This document shows, piece after piece, positions 36,701 through 48,436 of a stretch of 64,000 nucleotides of DNA. Both the position numbers and the translations under genes were made by a program. This DNA is from Mya arenaria. Taxonomy: Eukaryota; Mollusca; Bivalvia; Myida; Myidae. The stretch covers positions 36,687,406 through 36,751,405 of the forward strand of contig NC_069136.1 of assembly GCF_026914265.1 (NCBI RefSeq). The letters run 5' to 3'. Position 1 is the stretch's first letter. Every line of letters starts with the position of its first letter. Under the pieces are notes generated by a model. That model saw only the letters and a list, made by a program, of their open reading frames with translations, was not told the DNA's origin and ran no database searches.

Positions 36701-38510
36701 CTCAGGGCTACAAAATACTGAATATCTATGAAGTTTGGCATTTTGATAAGATATCACAGTATGACCAAAACTCCAAATGCGGCGGTATATTCACTGAATA
36801 TGTGAATACCTTCCTAAAAGTCAAACAGGAGGCCAGTGGGTGGCCTGAATGTTGCAAAACAGAAGATGACAAGCAGTCATATATTCAAAGATTTTATGAC
36901 AAAGAAGGTATACTCTTAGACTATGATAGGATATGCAAAAATCCAGGCCTTCAATCCTTGGCAAAGCTGATGCTTAACTCCTTCTGGGGCAAGTTTGGCC
37001 AACGTACAAACCTAGCACAGACGTCTTATGTAACAGATACAAAGGAATTCTTTGACTTTATGACCAGCGATCAACAAGAAATAAAGAACATCCGTTTTGT
37101 AAATGAAGAAACTGTGCAGTTAGACTGGGCATACAATGAAGATTTTATTGAGGCTTCTTCTCGGACAAACGTTGTCATAGCTGCATATACAACAGCACAG
37201 GCACGCCTGAAACTTTATAGTTACTTACAAGGCCTAAACGAACGCACACAGATTCAATTATATTTTCATCTAGACCAGGGCAGTGGAAACCACCACTCGG
37301 AGATTATCTCGAAGATATGACAGACGAGGTTTCAGGAAACAAAATTTCGAACTTTGTGACTGGTGGGCCAAAAAACTATGCATACAAAACAGAACGGTGT
37401 GATAAAAATGGTTATACATCAGTCTGCAAAGTGAAAGGAATCACGCTTAACTTTAAAAACTCCCTCAAGATAAACAAGAAAAAAGTTGATGCATAGCATC
37501 AAGTCGGCGCAATTAAATTAGAAGAAAAACGTGCATGCAGATAACCAAAAATGGTTATTATTTCAATGAACATATTTTGTTTTATGTTGGGTGTACATAT
37601 GCTCGAAAGACATTATGGTTATTTTTCCCCAAGCTAATCCTCCGGTTAAAACTGAATAATAACAAAAATATACATACGTTTCTTCGGATTAAATAGAGTC
37701 AATGGTCTAATACATAGATTTAAATAGCATGAAATTCACCTTTTATTTGTACCGGCATGTTCTGTGAATTCCTTGCTTTATATTTTGTACAAGTTTATGT
37801 AACACATTTCACTCATATGAGTATATAGAATGGGGATAGAAATACTATATATCAAAGGGGGAATTATCTGGAGTTCATTCTTTCGAATGGCATTTTCAAA
37901 ACAAACAAATAAGCTCAAGGTAAATTTTTCAAAACTCGGCATTTTTGCTATCACCAAGGGAGATTACTGCGTAGGAGGTTTACAGACATAAAGGATATTT
38001 TAATAGTACCGTGTAACCTTCATGTATATCAATCGGAACACCTCGGCCTGTATCTATGTCGGAGATGGCCGAGTTGTTATGATTGAGTTGGTATTTAAAA
38101 TCAAAACGATAAGCAGGGCTATTATAATTCAAGGTTTCATGATCAATTAAAGTGTAAAGTTTTATAAAACAAACTAAACTTCATATTTTATCATGCAACG
38201 TGGAAACTATTGAAAGCATTGTTCTGCAATTTATGAACTAGTCCCTAAGTTGGAATATTTCTAAAGTAATATCAAATATAGTCGGCGCCCTTCTGGGCGC
38301 CGACTAATTACGCTATGGTGGTAGACATGATTAGGGGGTCATCCATTGGTAATTCTGTTCAAGTTGCAGATATGAAAATATGCAGGGACATTACTAACAC
38401 CAAACTTGTCACGAGACAAGAAACCAAGGACATAGGATACTATTTGACAAAAGGGTAATCGATAAGGATTACCTCACCTATCCGTATGGATACTCATGTA
38501 CCCTTTTCTG
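33758..38510 (+). pseudogene. Maverick/Polinton-type family B DNA polymerase, decayed
   Basis: The intact first frame (33758-34618) has a basic start, then a segment with CCARALVTAIA and NHFNAIIY that loosely resembles a Cys/His protease-like fold (inference). A Cys/His-rich region follows (about 34620-35010). The exonuclease motifs are next: FFDFE near 35050, HNFKGYD near 35340, and YCRSDVD near 35725. The polymerase motifs are YYDVTSLYP near 36410 and LNSFWGKFG near 36975. Motif C near 37250 is broken by a small deletion that shifts frame and removes its first catalytic Asp. There are further frame changes near 34605, 34800, 35010-35050, 35600 and 36595, stops at 35084 and 35219, an insertion of about 820 bp, and a last frame change near 38440 before the C-terminal block. 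No capsid, integrase or ATPase gene is nearby, so this is an isolated relic. It reads as an old integrated copy and cannot be functional. Confidence 0.8.
37494..38316. mobile_element. About 820-bp insertion inside the polymerase relic
   Basis: Polymerase C-terminal coding stops at about 37493 and resumes at about 38317. The insert's ends share CATAGC and AGTCGGCGC in inverted orientation. Near its right end is a perfect 11-bp stem with TTCT loop (38280-38305). No coding region is recognised inside, and the exact target duplication is unclear. It is an insertion younger than the polymerase gene. Confidence 0.6.
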
Positions 38511-38516
38511 TATAAA

Positions 38517-40213
38517 ACGAGGGTTTAACATTATATTTTGTATATATATATTTAACTGGTTTATAAAATGGAGTTGATATGCTACACATTGTGTTATATG
38601 TACATGTATTTAAAAAGACTTGTAAAATAAAACGATTCAATTTTGTATTGATGTGTTTATTCATTATAACTGTGACTAGTATTTATCAATGTTCCGAAAT
38701 GAATTATTTGGGGCTCATATTACGGCATCAATTGGGATCCCACATATAACACGTTGTAAACACGGGTATATACAGGTGTAAAGATACAATATAGTTCTGC
38801 TATTGAAAGGTTGCGGACCTAAAACCCCAAACTAGTTAATACGATACTGTTCATTATATAATAAGGCTACATTGTAAGTGCGTTGACGTTAACATGAATC
38901 ACAAACTTGTTCATATTAGACTGTACATTATTGAAGAAACAGTACTGAAAACAAACAACGGGTTACATACATATCAATTGCCTTTATGTACATAAAACAA
39001 TTCATATGAATTATAAACAATAGCCCCACATCCATAACCCTAACATTTACCCTAACCCTAACCATATCAAGCGTCATAAGCTATGATAACACGTCGCGCT
39101 TGACTGCGCCTAAAAATTGACTTCGAACAGGATTGCATCACTTATATAGAATAAGAATGGGTCAATGGGTGCATTTTGTCCTGGATAGGCATTACTGACT
39201 ACTGCACCCTACTTCTTGAAAAGATATTGAGGAGAACAAGTTGCAAGTCTTGTCTGAACATTTTAAGATCCGCACCTAAGGTTCACTAGAGGACCACTAA
39301 CTCAAAGATTGCTACACCCAAACCTTAATGTTAGTTTCCTCCTCTTATATCAATTTCATTAAGGACATGCTGAACACAAATGCTATCAATGTTTTCGTTA
39401 CTTATGTGTATGATTCTATATATGTAGCAAATGTAGCAATAAATATGTTGATAGGTTTGTTCACTAAAAAAGGTTTATAGTAATCCTGTTAGTATTATCA
39501 CCCTCTTTGCCATAATGACGCTATTTTCCTCTTTCTATTTTAACCATTCCCTTGAAAGTGAAAAAACGCTGAAAATGTAGTTAACACAAACGCTTCTCGT
39601 TGTTTTCATATAAAAAAAGGCATAACTATTAAAGGAAAACTATGGTCCTTGCTGTAACAAAACTTGTGTATTGTATCTAGCAACTTGTATACCAAGTTTC
39701 ATTTGAATATATTTGACAATTTATTCGGTGATGGCCTAGTTTAAATGTTTGCCCAATGATCACAGAGCCGACATGGACACCAAAGCTATCCAACTATCTC
39801 TTCTTCTATCCTTCAGAAGAAACAAATGAGCTAATAGATCATTAGGGACAAGCCTGGTAGCAAACCTAATTTCAAAAATAACATGAAGTTTGTATAAAAG
39901 CACACAACAAATACAAAAGGTACAAACTGAGCGAAAAATAAAGAAATTACAAAATGGTAAAGTGATGGTGGTAGGTCAGCCATTGCAATCAGACTTTTGG
40001 ATGAACAAGCCTAAATATTTATACTAGTGCATGGCATCCAATTTTGTCAACAAGCTTTAATAAGTAAAAGAGAATTCAAGCAAGCCCAGAAAGCATTTTC
40101 CAGTTCGGGGCTTGCGGGCTTGTGCCAATTTTGACCACTGGTAAGTTGAATTTTCATACTCTCACGTTAGCACAAAGAAATGGTTGAAAGTAAAAGGTTT
40201 GTACCCGCTCTTG
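38517..40213. other. Intergenic DNA right of the polymerase relic
   Basis: No gene recognised. Three CCCTAA hexamers near 39038-39061 are too few to call telomeric. Confidence 0.4.
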
Positions 40214-40215
40214 TA

Positions 40216-40374
40216 CAGTCGAAACTCGTTGGCTCGATTTCCTCGTTGGATGGAACTTTGTGTAATGGACCAATTGTTTTTACTCTATGTAAGCATTCCT
40301 GCTTGACTCGATATTTGCGAGGCTCAAAGTATTTTGGCTGGTCCCTGGGATATCGAGCCAACAGGTTTCGACTG
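40216..40374. mobile_element. 159-bp mariner-type MITE flanked by TA
   Basis: CAGTCGAAACTCGTTGGCTC at the left is mirrored by 'gagccaacaggtttcgactg' at the right, with TA at 40214-40215 and 40375-40376. This fits a Tc1/mariner MITE. The overlapping short open frames are not genes. Confidence 0.75.
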
Positions 40375-41052
40375 TATTTAATAAAATCACTTAAAACCTT
40401 TTATCATAATGAACAAAATTAGAGGTAGAAAACAAGTCGGTTATAATACTGAGGTAGCTTGAATAATTTGACAAATAGTATTATTTTTATGTTTAAGTAA
40501 ACAATACCACATGGCCCTGTTATCCAATGGATAAATTGAAATTCTTAGATTAACAACCTCGACAAGTAGCAATGGACATGCTGTTATTAATTATCATTAC
40601 TTTTAAACCAATGGGGAGATTTGCATGTCACATGTGGACAAACAAATGCATGTAGACTTGGAACCAGTAAGGGATTATCGAGGGCAGTTTAAATCTGATT
40701 TAGCACCATGTCAATTTCCTCAAAACCTAGCTTGCATTGAAATCTAAAATCAACATGACATACAAGGTAATATTCTAATAGAGGGTCTTCATGTGTAATA
40801 TCAGGGATGACAATAGATATAAAAATCCCAATTCTGAAAAAGCTGAATTTAGTTTGAATAAGCTGGATTCTTGCCCAAAGCAAATAAGATCTCTTTGGAA
40901 TTCATTTTAGACCCATCAATGTCCATTACAAGTTGCTTCTTTTTATTGTAAATGTACATGTCTAGCAAAAGAGCAAATATATGACCGTCAAGAATTGTAG
41001 TTTTGAATCCTGATTTCGAGATTAATCCTCATTTTTATCATCCATGATAGCC

Positions 41053-41395
41053 AGTGATTTGTTTTGGAATTATTTTTACCGCCTGTGCCTTGAAAATTGG
41101 GAAAAAAAAGTTGACTTTGGGAAAAATACAAAATCAGGCCAAAATAGCTAATATAATGGTTTATATATACATGTTCTAACTTTTTATGCATACATTATGC
41201 TGTGAAAAAGTAAGTATTGTCAAGATTTTGTTTATATTTCAAGAAATTCATTGGGGGTTTTATTCATTAATGTAATCTACATTAATCAAATTGGGGGAAA
41301 ATATAAAATTTTGGGGAAAATGGACATTTTTCACAAGGGGAAACAGCCTTTAGAAGGCAGTAAATTGCACCAAAAAAAATCACTGATAGCGTACA
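41053..41395. repeat. Interspersed repeat shared with 60091-60445
   Basis: Both loci contain 'ttttaccgcctgtgccttgaaaattgg', 'gggaaaaatacaaaatcagg', 'tatacatgtt' and 'tcaagaaattcattg' in the same order with moderate divergence. Unclassified family with no coding region. Confidence 0.65.
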
Positions 41396-41499
41396 ACTTA
41401 ACCCACTTACTACATAGTTCCTGAGAATTTCGGCTCCCATCCTTCCTTCAAACGTGAAATGTGCATCTTCTAAACAACCTGTTATAGTTCAAGTTTTTA

Positions 41500-44400
41500 T
41501 CAGGTTTCATCACCTTGCATAAGATCTATGTTGTATTGAAATATGAAATTGTATCCTTTCTTCATGAGATATGAATACCCTTCTTCCATCAGTAAACTTG
41601 TCGTCATGTCCTGCTCCTTCTGGTGCAGATACTCCACTACAATGTACATCGGCCTGTATCCAAGTTGTATCCACTGGTGTAGAATCTAAAACATACGTAA
41701 AAAGACACTTCTAGTAGGGTTTAAGCCTAAATTTATACACATATTAAAAATCAATACATATAACATGTTATGTGTAATGTCTTGTGTGACAGTGCTATAC
41801 AATGGTGCAGGTTAAAGAACCAGGTTAGCTCTAACCAGCGTAACATTCTTTTGTGCACTATGCTCCACAGCCTCAAATGACAAACAATCTTACCAGAGCA
41901 CTTGCGGAATGGGCCTTGTCTGAATGTGAGTATAAATAAGCTATCACACCCACCTACCTAATGTATAGGTGGTAAGTATCCCAGCCTGTCACCCGGAGAC
42001 TGGGGTTCGATTCCCCATCGGGGAGCAAGTCCTTTGTCCGCCCGGTTAGCTCCATCGGTAGAGCGTTGGACTGTGAATCGGACAATCCTGTTTTGATTCC
42101 CGGACGGAGCAGGTCACTTATGCTGTGATTGATTATGAAATTCTTTCTACGACCATTCGCACTGTACCACTGCCACTGGCATGTACAGAAGTTGTCAGTT
42201 CCTTGCAGAGGTGAATGCACCTAGTACTGGTTAACCTCCCAGGATAGGTGTGCGGTGGTTTGAACTGTCACTCTGGGACCCTTCAATGTGATAATGCCGG
42301 GACCCGGAGTATAAACTACTAACACCTCCACCTACCCTATGTTATGCACCAGTCAATTCTTTTTTTGGAAAAACACCATATATCTTTTATTTGCCTTTAA
42401 TTCTTATATCATTGCAACATAATATTGCTAAATGAATAAGGTTGTATTAAGTTCATACATTGATATCTTATGTGAATAATATAAGCTTCATCATCATTCA
42501 ACAGAAACTTCAAATGGGATTTATTAAAAAAAAATCAATGTTATCAATTACCATATAAACGCGTCCAAAAAATACACCACATCCAAAATTTGCCCATGCA
42601 GCATTATAATGTAACATATCTTAATGTATAGATGACATGACTGTCACATCAGAAATATACTTCATACTGAATTACACTACCAACCATGCATATTTTTTAG
42701 ATTTTGCTTATCAGCGAGATTATTTCCGAAGTTATCTTTTTAATCTAATTTTCACTATAAACCCTGCCTAACAAGCATAATACACACTGCCTACATTTCT
42801 AAATTTAGCCTGTTTTGAGTCAACCGACAACACTATATATACTTGGCATCGAGAATTTAATTTAAATTAAAGGTATTGAAGGTAATTAAGGTAGCTGTTT
42901 TCAATTTTCGTAAAGTTATTCTTTGTTCCTTTCCTATAAATATAATTCTAGTCAACTTTATAACACTTGTACTAAGGCCTAAAAAAAAATTGTTTGGTTA
43001 GGGTTACATCCTTTTCAAAAATAGGTAGGGTAGGTAGGCTTTTTATTTTTTTTTTATTTTTTTTTTATTAGGCTTTATATAAGAATGTCATTTTCATCAT
43101 TGGAGAATGGTGTTAAAGTTAACTCCTGTATAAACATTTAAGGTTTTAAACTCCATATTTAAAAACAAAAAACAATTTATTTATTTTTTTTGAAGTTTTT
43201 CAAAAAAAAATCAAACTGACTATAAAAACGGTAGGGTCGGCGCCTATTCCGTAGGTAGGGTCGGGTAACCAGACTTCCCGAAAGCCGTCGGTCCGACGGA
43301 CATGTCCGGCAAATTTTGATCAGGTCCGGCGATTTCTGAACAAATATCGGTCCGACTGTCCGGCTATTTTTCATTCCCGGTGACCGGGTTTTAGCATAAA
43401 ATCCCGGTAACCGGATTTTAGCATGAGCGCCAAAGGAAACGTTACATGTGTTTTCATTAGTCGCTTTCGGCACAGTTCCCTAAGAATAACCAATGGTCGC
43501 GCATGTTACATACTGTCAGTCATTTGCGCATCCATCATGGCTTCTCTAAGATTTTACGAATGCTAGGTAAATAAAGAGAATATTATCAATCGATGAATGC
43601 TCTGAAAGGAAAATGAGTATAAAACGAAATGTCATGAAAGAATTCTTTTGTGAAATTGCAAAGAAAAAGGAAATGACTCGTTATTGACAAAGAAAAGCAA
43701 GTAATAAATAACCTGCGATGATGATGGTAAAACTCAAACCTCCAGAAATATAACATTCCATCCACAGAAAGCTATGGACACATTGCTGGTAGGCAATTGT
43801 TACTTCTATCTTTAAAAAATAGCTCTACCTTTTTAAATTTAAAAAATTATTTATTCTGTACAAAAAACAAATCCATAATATAAGCTATCAAAGATTAATC
43901 AAAATTCACCACAGTTATAAAATATTTGGCATGTTGTAAAAGGCATTTTAGTTGTGAAAAAAAGGTTGATAAAAGTTTATTTGTACATCCACTGACCATG
44001 ATAAATTTTGTACTTTTAGGCAGAGTCTAGATCATCAGTAGATGTGCCTGCCCATATAATCGCACAGACTACACCAGAACCATTGGCATCACAGGAAGTT
44101 GTCACCTTGTCCAACACTGAAAATGTCTCTAGCGTTTTTGAGCAGGGATTCCAGCAGGATATAAAAGACCTTGCCTCAGAATTTTCACATGTGTCTGATA
44201 CTGAGATAACACAGGATTCTGTAAATCATGTGCTTGAAAGTCCTTACATCAAGCTCTTGAAATTGAGATTTAACACTCTTCCTGACAAACAGGACTTTAA
44301 CCCCGTTATTGATGAGGAGTGTTTTGAATATCCAGATGAACTTTTGAATTTTAACAGACTGATGATTTTCATAAGAGACATACAATAAAGCCTTAATTTA

Positions 44401-47400
44401 GAAGTAAGCTGCTATTGATGAATAAAGCAATGTTATTACTTCGTTTTTGTTCCTCTTGTTTCGGTCTGACAGATTTTCTTTCGGTCTGACAGATTTTTAT
44501 GTCTTGTCAGACCAAATGTCTGCCACTTTTTTTCAACTTTCGGGAAGTCTGGGTAACCCGAACCAAATGTATTTTTTTTTAGGCCTAACTCGTCCCGTAA
44601 TCTAAAAGTCACTTGGTTCATACTCAAAACCAGTTGGATCCCTGAAAATTATGCTTTGCACCAGTGCAAGTTTTCAGATACTTTTGTCAGCCTATTCTCA
44701 CATATCTAAATATTGAATGCCCCTGCTAAGCTTTTTTTTGTTATTGGTGGTTAAAAATAGCTAGCATTGCTAAGCGGAAATTTCCACACAAAAACGAGGC
44801 AAGAATGCCTTCAACCATGTGCTGTGAATTTTCACTGCAGGTTTCACACCACTTTCTAAAGTGATTTTTTTGAAAAATTAAATAACTAGTCAAAACTGTT
44901 GGCTGGATATTCGAAGGAACCAGCCAAAATACTTCTGAGCCTCAAGAATATCATTCAAGCCAAGCCCGATTGCTTATTGAATGTGTATTAATGTTTTTTG
45001 ATACGTTGAAATAAGTTTTGTTTAAAGCATTTGTTAATTGCTACATTCTCTCCGTAAGAAAGGAGTATTTATTGGACATAGCTACTGTACTAATCCTACA
45101 GTTCACAACGTGATGTATTAAATACTATGAAAATAGCATTTGATTGTTTTCATTAATTGATGCAATAAAAATAAACATATAAACAAATCTATGCGAAAAC
45201 AATAAACAAGCAATCTTTACACAGTGAGTAACACATTTACAACCATAGCTTAGTTTGAACCTTTGAACCTTGTCAATCTCTAGATTGCTCAGCATTTGAC
45301 CTTTGTATGAATTCTTTCATTTGGAGAAACATTCAGAGTAATATATGTGAATGACGCCTTTTCAAAATGCATTGAGATTATACATGTACTGACATAATTT
45401 TGATGTCTGTACCTGTGCCAATTAAAGACAGAATTAAAGTGATGGCATGTTTGCTCAAACTGTTAAACCATTTAAAATTGATAATAATTTATATACCAAT
45501 CAAGCAAATCTAATCAATTGGCGCCCAGACATTGCGAAAACTGTCAGTCAGACAGCCCTGAATGGTAAATTTTGACACAGTTCGACTGAATTTGTAATGG
45601 GGTCAGTCTGTCACTTTTTACATCAATATGTGAAAATCTTTAATCTTTAATTTAATCTTTATCAATTGTCAAACACCGCTTGAAAGTAAGAACAATTTAT
45701 TTTGTTTAATAGAAATTGCATTTCATCAGTGATATTGTCAAATAAACATTTGTTTACAAATCTGATGTTAAATTCAGTAGTGTACAAGTCAAAATACATC
45801 ACCATCACTTTTTCTGAACTTCCGCTATGTCTGAGCGCCTTGTGCTAAATGAAGCCAAGCAAACAAATCAAGGTGTGAAATTCTTACCTGAGCGTGCGAA
45901 AATGACATCGAGCTGAGCAAACAAAACAAAGTGTAAAATTCTTACTGAAGGTATATATCTTTCCGCTTACCAGGTAAAATAAATCCTCCCCCTTTTTTTT
46001 AAGGAGCATTGACCTTTTTTACATTTAGCAATTGTTGGGATATAGTTCATTTATGGAAAATTTCCACAGGTATGTTGAAGGAAAAGGTTTGAAAACAAGT
46101 TGAACATTTTACAAATCAAGATAGTATTATTTTCCTTTTTTTGCCAAAACGAGGCTATTTTTCCCTTATCAAACTGACAAAGGGCCCCGCCACCATACGG
46201 AAAACAATACTGATGCCAACGAGGACAACTAGGCTATCACAATCAAAGATGACCTTGAAATCTCCTCCTATTTCACACTCGGACAAGATCTGACTTGATT
46301 AAGGTGACAAAATACTACCATGATTAATTTATTTTAATGAGTTGTTTCAGGTATATATTTACCTTTGCGTCCATTCCTTCCGTATCAATGGATAAGATTC
46401 CAAAATACTTCGGCACTTTATATTTCAAGGCAAACGTCTTCACTGACAAGCTTGTCACTGTGATGATGGAATGATCATTTAGGAGTTCATTCGATACAAC
46501 CCTGCTTTCCATGGCAACTATATCTGGGGATAAATAGAGTCTTTCTTGACCATCATGGTCACTTATCACAGCCTGAACGTACTGGACACGCTGGTCTTGG
46601 TGCTGGTTAGTCAATCTGGAATAATAACAAACATGATTGGAATATTTTATTTTGAAATTCTGACTTGTTTCACATGTCTCATCACTTTCTATTTATTTAT
46701 TTATATGATAAAGCAGTGGTGGGTTTTTGTTGGGGGGGGGGCTTAGCTAGCAGGTTTCCCCCTGGGTTCTAAAAAGTTGTCGCCACTTTTTCTCGGGGGG
46801 TTAAGCGGGCCGCAAAAGGCCCCCTTACGGGTCCAGGGTAGCGCCCTTGTGGGGGTCAAAGGGGGCTTTGCAAAGCCCCCTTGAAGCTCATGGGGTTTCA
46901 GCATTTTAAGAGCCTTAAATTGCATTTAATTAGCACATTGTCGTGCAGAACATAATATAATATTGTTGTACATGAAGCACAAGATATTAGCAAATTGTTC
47001 TTCTTTTGACAAAATATATGGACAAGTATATAAATTTTAAAAAAAAATAATAATGCAAAAATTGTGACATATACATCAATTTGTTGATTTCAGTCTAATG
47101 CCTGCATACAATAGTGTCATATAATTAAAGAATATAATTATGCAATTATGAGATAAATTTAAACTAAATGGAAACTCAAAGAAATATACATTGTCAAACT
47201 AAGGCCATACTGTCCTAATAAAATAGTGTCTACTCTTTACTTGAGCCAACTTATTGGGAGCCTTATCAAATGGGATGTAGTTCTATTTATTTGCAGGCAT
47301 ACTCAATGACTTCTGTTAATCTTTTTGACTCTTTTTAACCTCCTAAAATGCTGCATTTATAGCAATTACAAATTGCGACAAAACCGAAAGCAAATCTATT

Positions 47401-48436
47401 TTTAGCGCGTAAACTTCATTACGAAATTTGCATATTTTCCAAAAAATCGTTGTCTCCGTAAATTCGCCAAATTTAAAAGTTGTCGCCACTTTTGCGATTT
47501 TGTCGCAAATGGCGACAATGGCGATCGCCAGCGGGAACCCTGGCTAGAGTAATAGGCCTTGCTGTACCTGTGCATATTGCTAGGTACTTTGCAACATTTA
47601 AAACAATGTCTTTAACAGTTTTGAATTTAAGGCCAAACTTAAAGCACAACAACACCAAGCTCATGAGAATACCTTCGCTGATCTTCGAATCTCCACTTTT
47701 TCTTCAAAAACAGACAGTGACTGAACTAAAAATTGATTCAATATTGTCAACAGCTTCATTGACAATATTCAATCAATTTTTGGATCAGTCGTTGCAAAGT
47801 ACAATGTGCACATGAAAGCCATATAGCGAACATTGATGACAATAGTACATACCCGATATGGTTTCTCCTTGCTAAATCCAGCTGGGAATTCTGAGGTTCT
47901 ACAAGTATTGCACTCCAGCCCATTTGTATAAAATTGAAAGAGTTACTGGACATAAGGCCATCATTGGCCCCGATATCAACCACAAGCCTGGCCCAAGGTT
48001 TGGATTTCTGACTCTGCATTTGCCGCAAAATAGCCATAACTTCACCTGAACTGGACACATCAAATCCAATTCTACTGATTGTCACTGGTAAATGCTCAAT
48101 TCTTTTTTCTTTGTACAGTTCATCTGACATACAGTATGCAGTGATATCGTTTTCAATATATAATCTTCCAATGGTATTGTCAATAAACTTTCTAAATCCT
48201 TGATCCTTTCCTGAGAAAACTATGTTTTGGAATGTTTTGTAAGTTGCAAGTGTGTCTATTAACGTTCTCCCTGAGGTAGAAAAATCACTTAGAATTGCAA
48301 TTGCACTCCATATATAATACAAGAGCACTGTGTTGATGATAAGTGATTCGATGACGAAGATTATTATAATGATCATAAGACATCCTCGAAGGAGACTTCT
48401 GTATGAAGACGGCACTTTTAACTGATAACGCATCAT
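41500..48436 (-). CDS. FkbM-type membrane methyltransferase, copy B (3 exons)
   Basis: The join is 48436-47853, 46615-46363 and 41685-41500, giving 340 residues. Donors GG|GTATGT (47852) and AAG|GTAAAT (46362) and acceptors TCCAG and TTTAG join in phases 2 and 0, exactly as in the paralogue at 1089-11454. Residues 18-43 form a single N-terminal membrane segment. VDIGANDG at 143-150 and ILVEPQ are the SAM-binding motifs. LSIDTEGMDAK at the end of exon 2 is the second FkbM motif, with Thr in place of the Val of copy A. Between the membrane anchor and the catalytic domain it has an insert containing CMSDELYKEKRIEH that copy A lacks. The sequence is intact with no stops, so it is probably active. 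Substrate unknown; lumenal or extracellular orientation is inferred from the anchor. Confidence 0.85.
41965..42328 (+). mobile_element. tRNA-headed SINE with 14-bp target duplication
   Basis: Two tRNA-like pieces lie in tandem. The first is a 3' half with a perfect B-box-like GGTTCGATTCC (about 42004). The second, at about 42040-42110, has an A box (TAGCTCCATCGG) and a decayed B box. A non-tRNA body follows, containing TGCTGTGATTGATTATG. Flanking CACCTACCTAATGT (41951-41964) and CACCTACCCTATGT (42329-42342) form an imperfect target duplication. It lies in intron 2 of methyltransferase B. Confidence 0.75.
42342..42358. repeat. Lone end of the TTA-flanked MITE family
   Basis: TTATGCACCAGTCAATT matches the terminus (with its TTA) of the element at 12584-12855. 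No opposite end is seen nearby. Confidence 0.5.
43271..44550 (+). mobile_element. 1.28-kb hAT-like element nested in an older element
   Basis: The ends AGACTTCCCGAAAG and CTTTCGGGAAGTCT are inverted copies, and the flanks are a perfect 8-bp duplication GGGTAACC. An 8-bp duplication points to hAT (or P) type transposition. The related empty site at 29178-29520 reads GGGTAGCC once. Inside are a short start frame (43613-43687) containing KRNVMKEFF, reminiscent of hAT N-termini, and an exon-like frame at 44044-44388. There is no catalytic core, so it is non-autonomous. Confidence 0.8.
44023..44388 (+). CDS. Uncharacterised exon inside the nested hAT-like element
   Basis: An acceptor CTTTTAG at about 44021 opens a frame that runs to TAA at 44386-44388, about 120 residues. 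It is acidic and polar, with Asn/Glu/Ser-rich sequence and a C-terminal half containing LKLRFNTLPDKQDFNPVIDEE. No known domain is recognised. It could be the terminal exon of a transposon protein or a captured host exon. Upstream candidate coding is only the 24-residue frame at 43613-43687. Intactness in a small element hints at recent activity, but expression is unproven. Confidence 0.35.
   Translation, partial: ESRSSVDVPAHIIAQTTPEPLASQEVVTLSNTENVSSVFEQGFQQDIKDLASEFSHVSDTEITQDSVNHVLESPYIKLLKLRFNTLPDKQDFNPVIDEECFEYPDELLNFNRLMIFIRDIQ
44587..46362. other. Intron 2 of methyltransferase B, right part
   Basis: AT-rich intronic DNA. It includes a locally repeated phrase 'agcaaacaaa.caa.gtg.aaattcttac' near 45855-45945. 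No exon recognised. Confidence 0.4.
46751..47542. mobile_element. hAT-like MITE with CAGGGTTCCCGC-type ends
   Basis: The left end CAGGTTTCCCCCTGGGTTCT and the inverted right end (GCCAGCGGGAACCCTG) match imperfectly. 'aaaagttgtcgccactttt' occurs next to each end (about 46776 and 47477). Lies in intron 1 of methyltransferase B. The GC-rich left part gives a spurious open frame. Flanking duplication is not clear (GCTAG on both sides). Confidence 0.55.

Larger units (their letters stand above)
42975..44586. mobile_element. AGGCCTAAAAAA element, second copy, split by an insertion
   Basis: Same ends and body as 29178-29520. The body is interrupted after GGGTAACC (43263-43270) by a 1280-bp element and resumes with GGGTAACC (44551-44558). 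Confidence 0.8.

Noticed and set aside
38280..38305. Rho-independent terminator
   Set aside because: The hairpin lies at the end of an inserted element in a eukaryotic genome and has no U tract.
39038..39061. Interstitial telomere repeat (CCCTAA)
   Set aside because: Only three hexamers, partly interrupted; common by chance in AT-rich DNA.
42032..42110. A stand-alone tRNA gene
   Set aside because: The acceptor stem does not pair and the B box is altered; flanks and body show it is the head of a SINE.
46743..46925. 60-codon Pro/Lys-rich minus-strand frame
   Set aside because: Falls in the GC-rich end of a hAT-like MITE; composition explained by the repeat.
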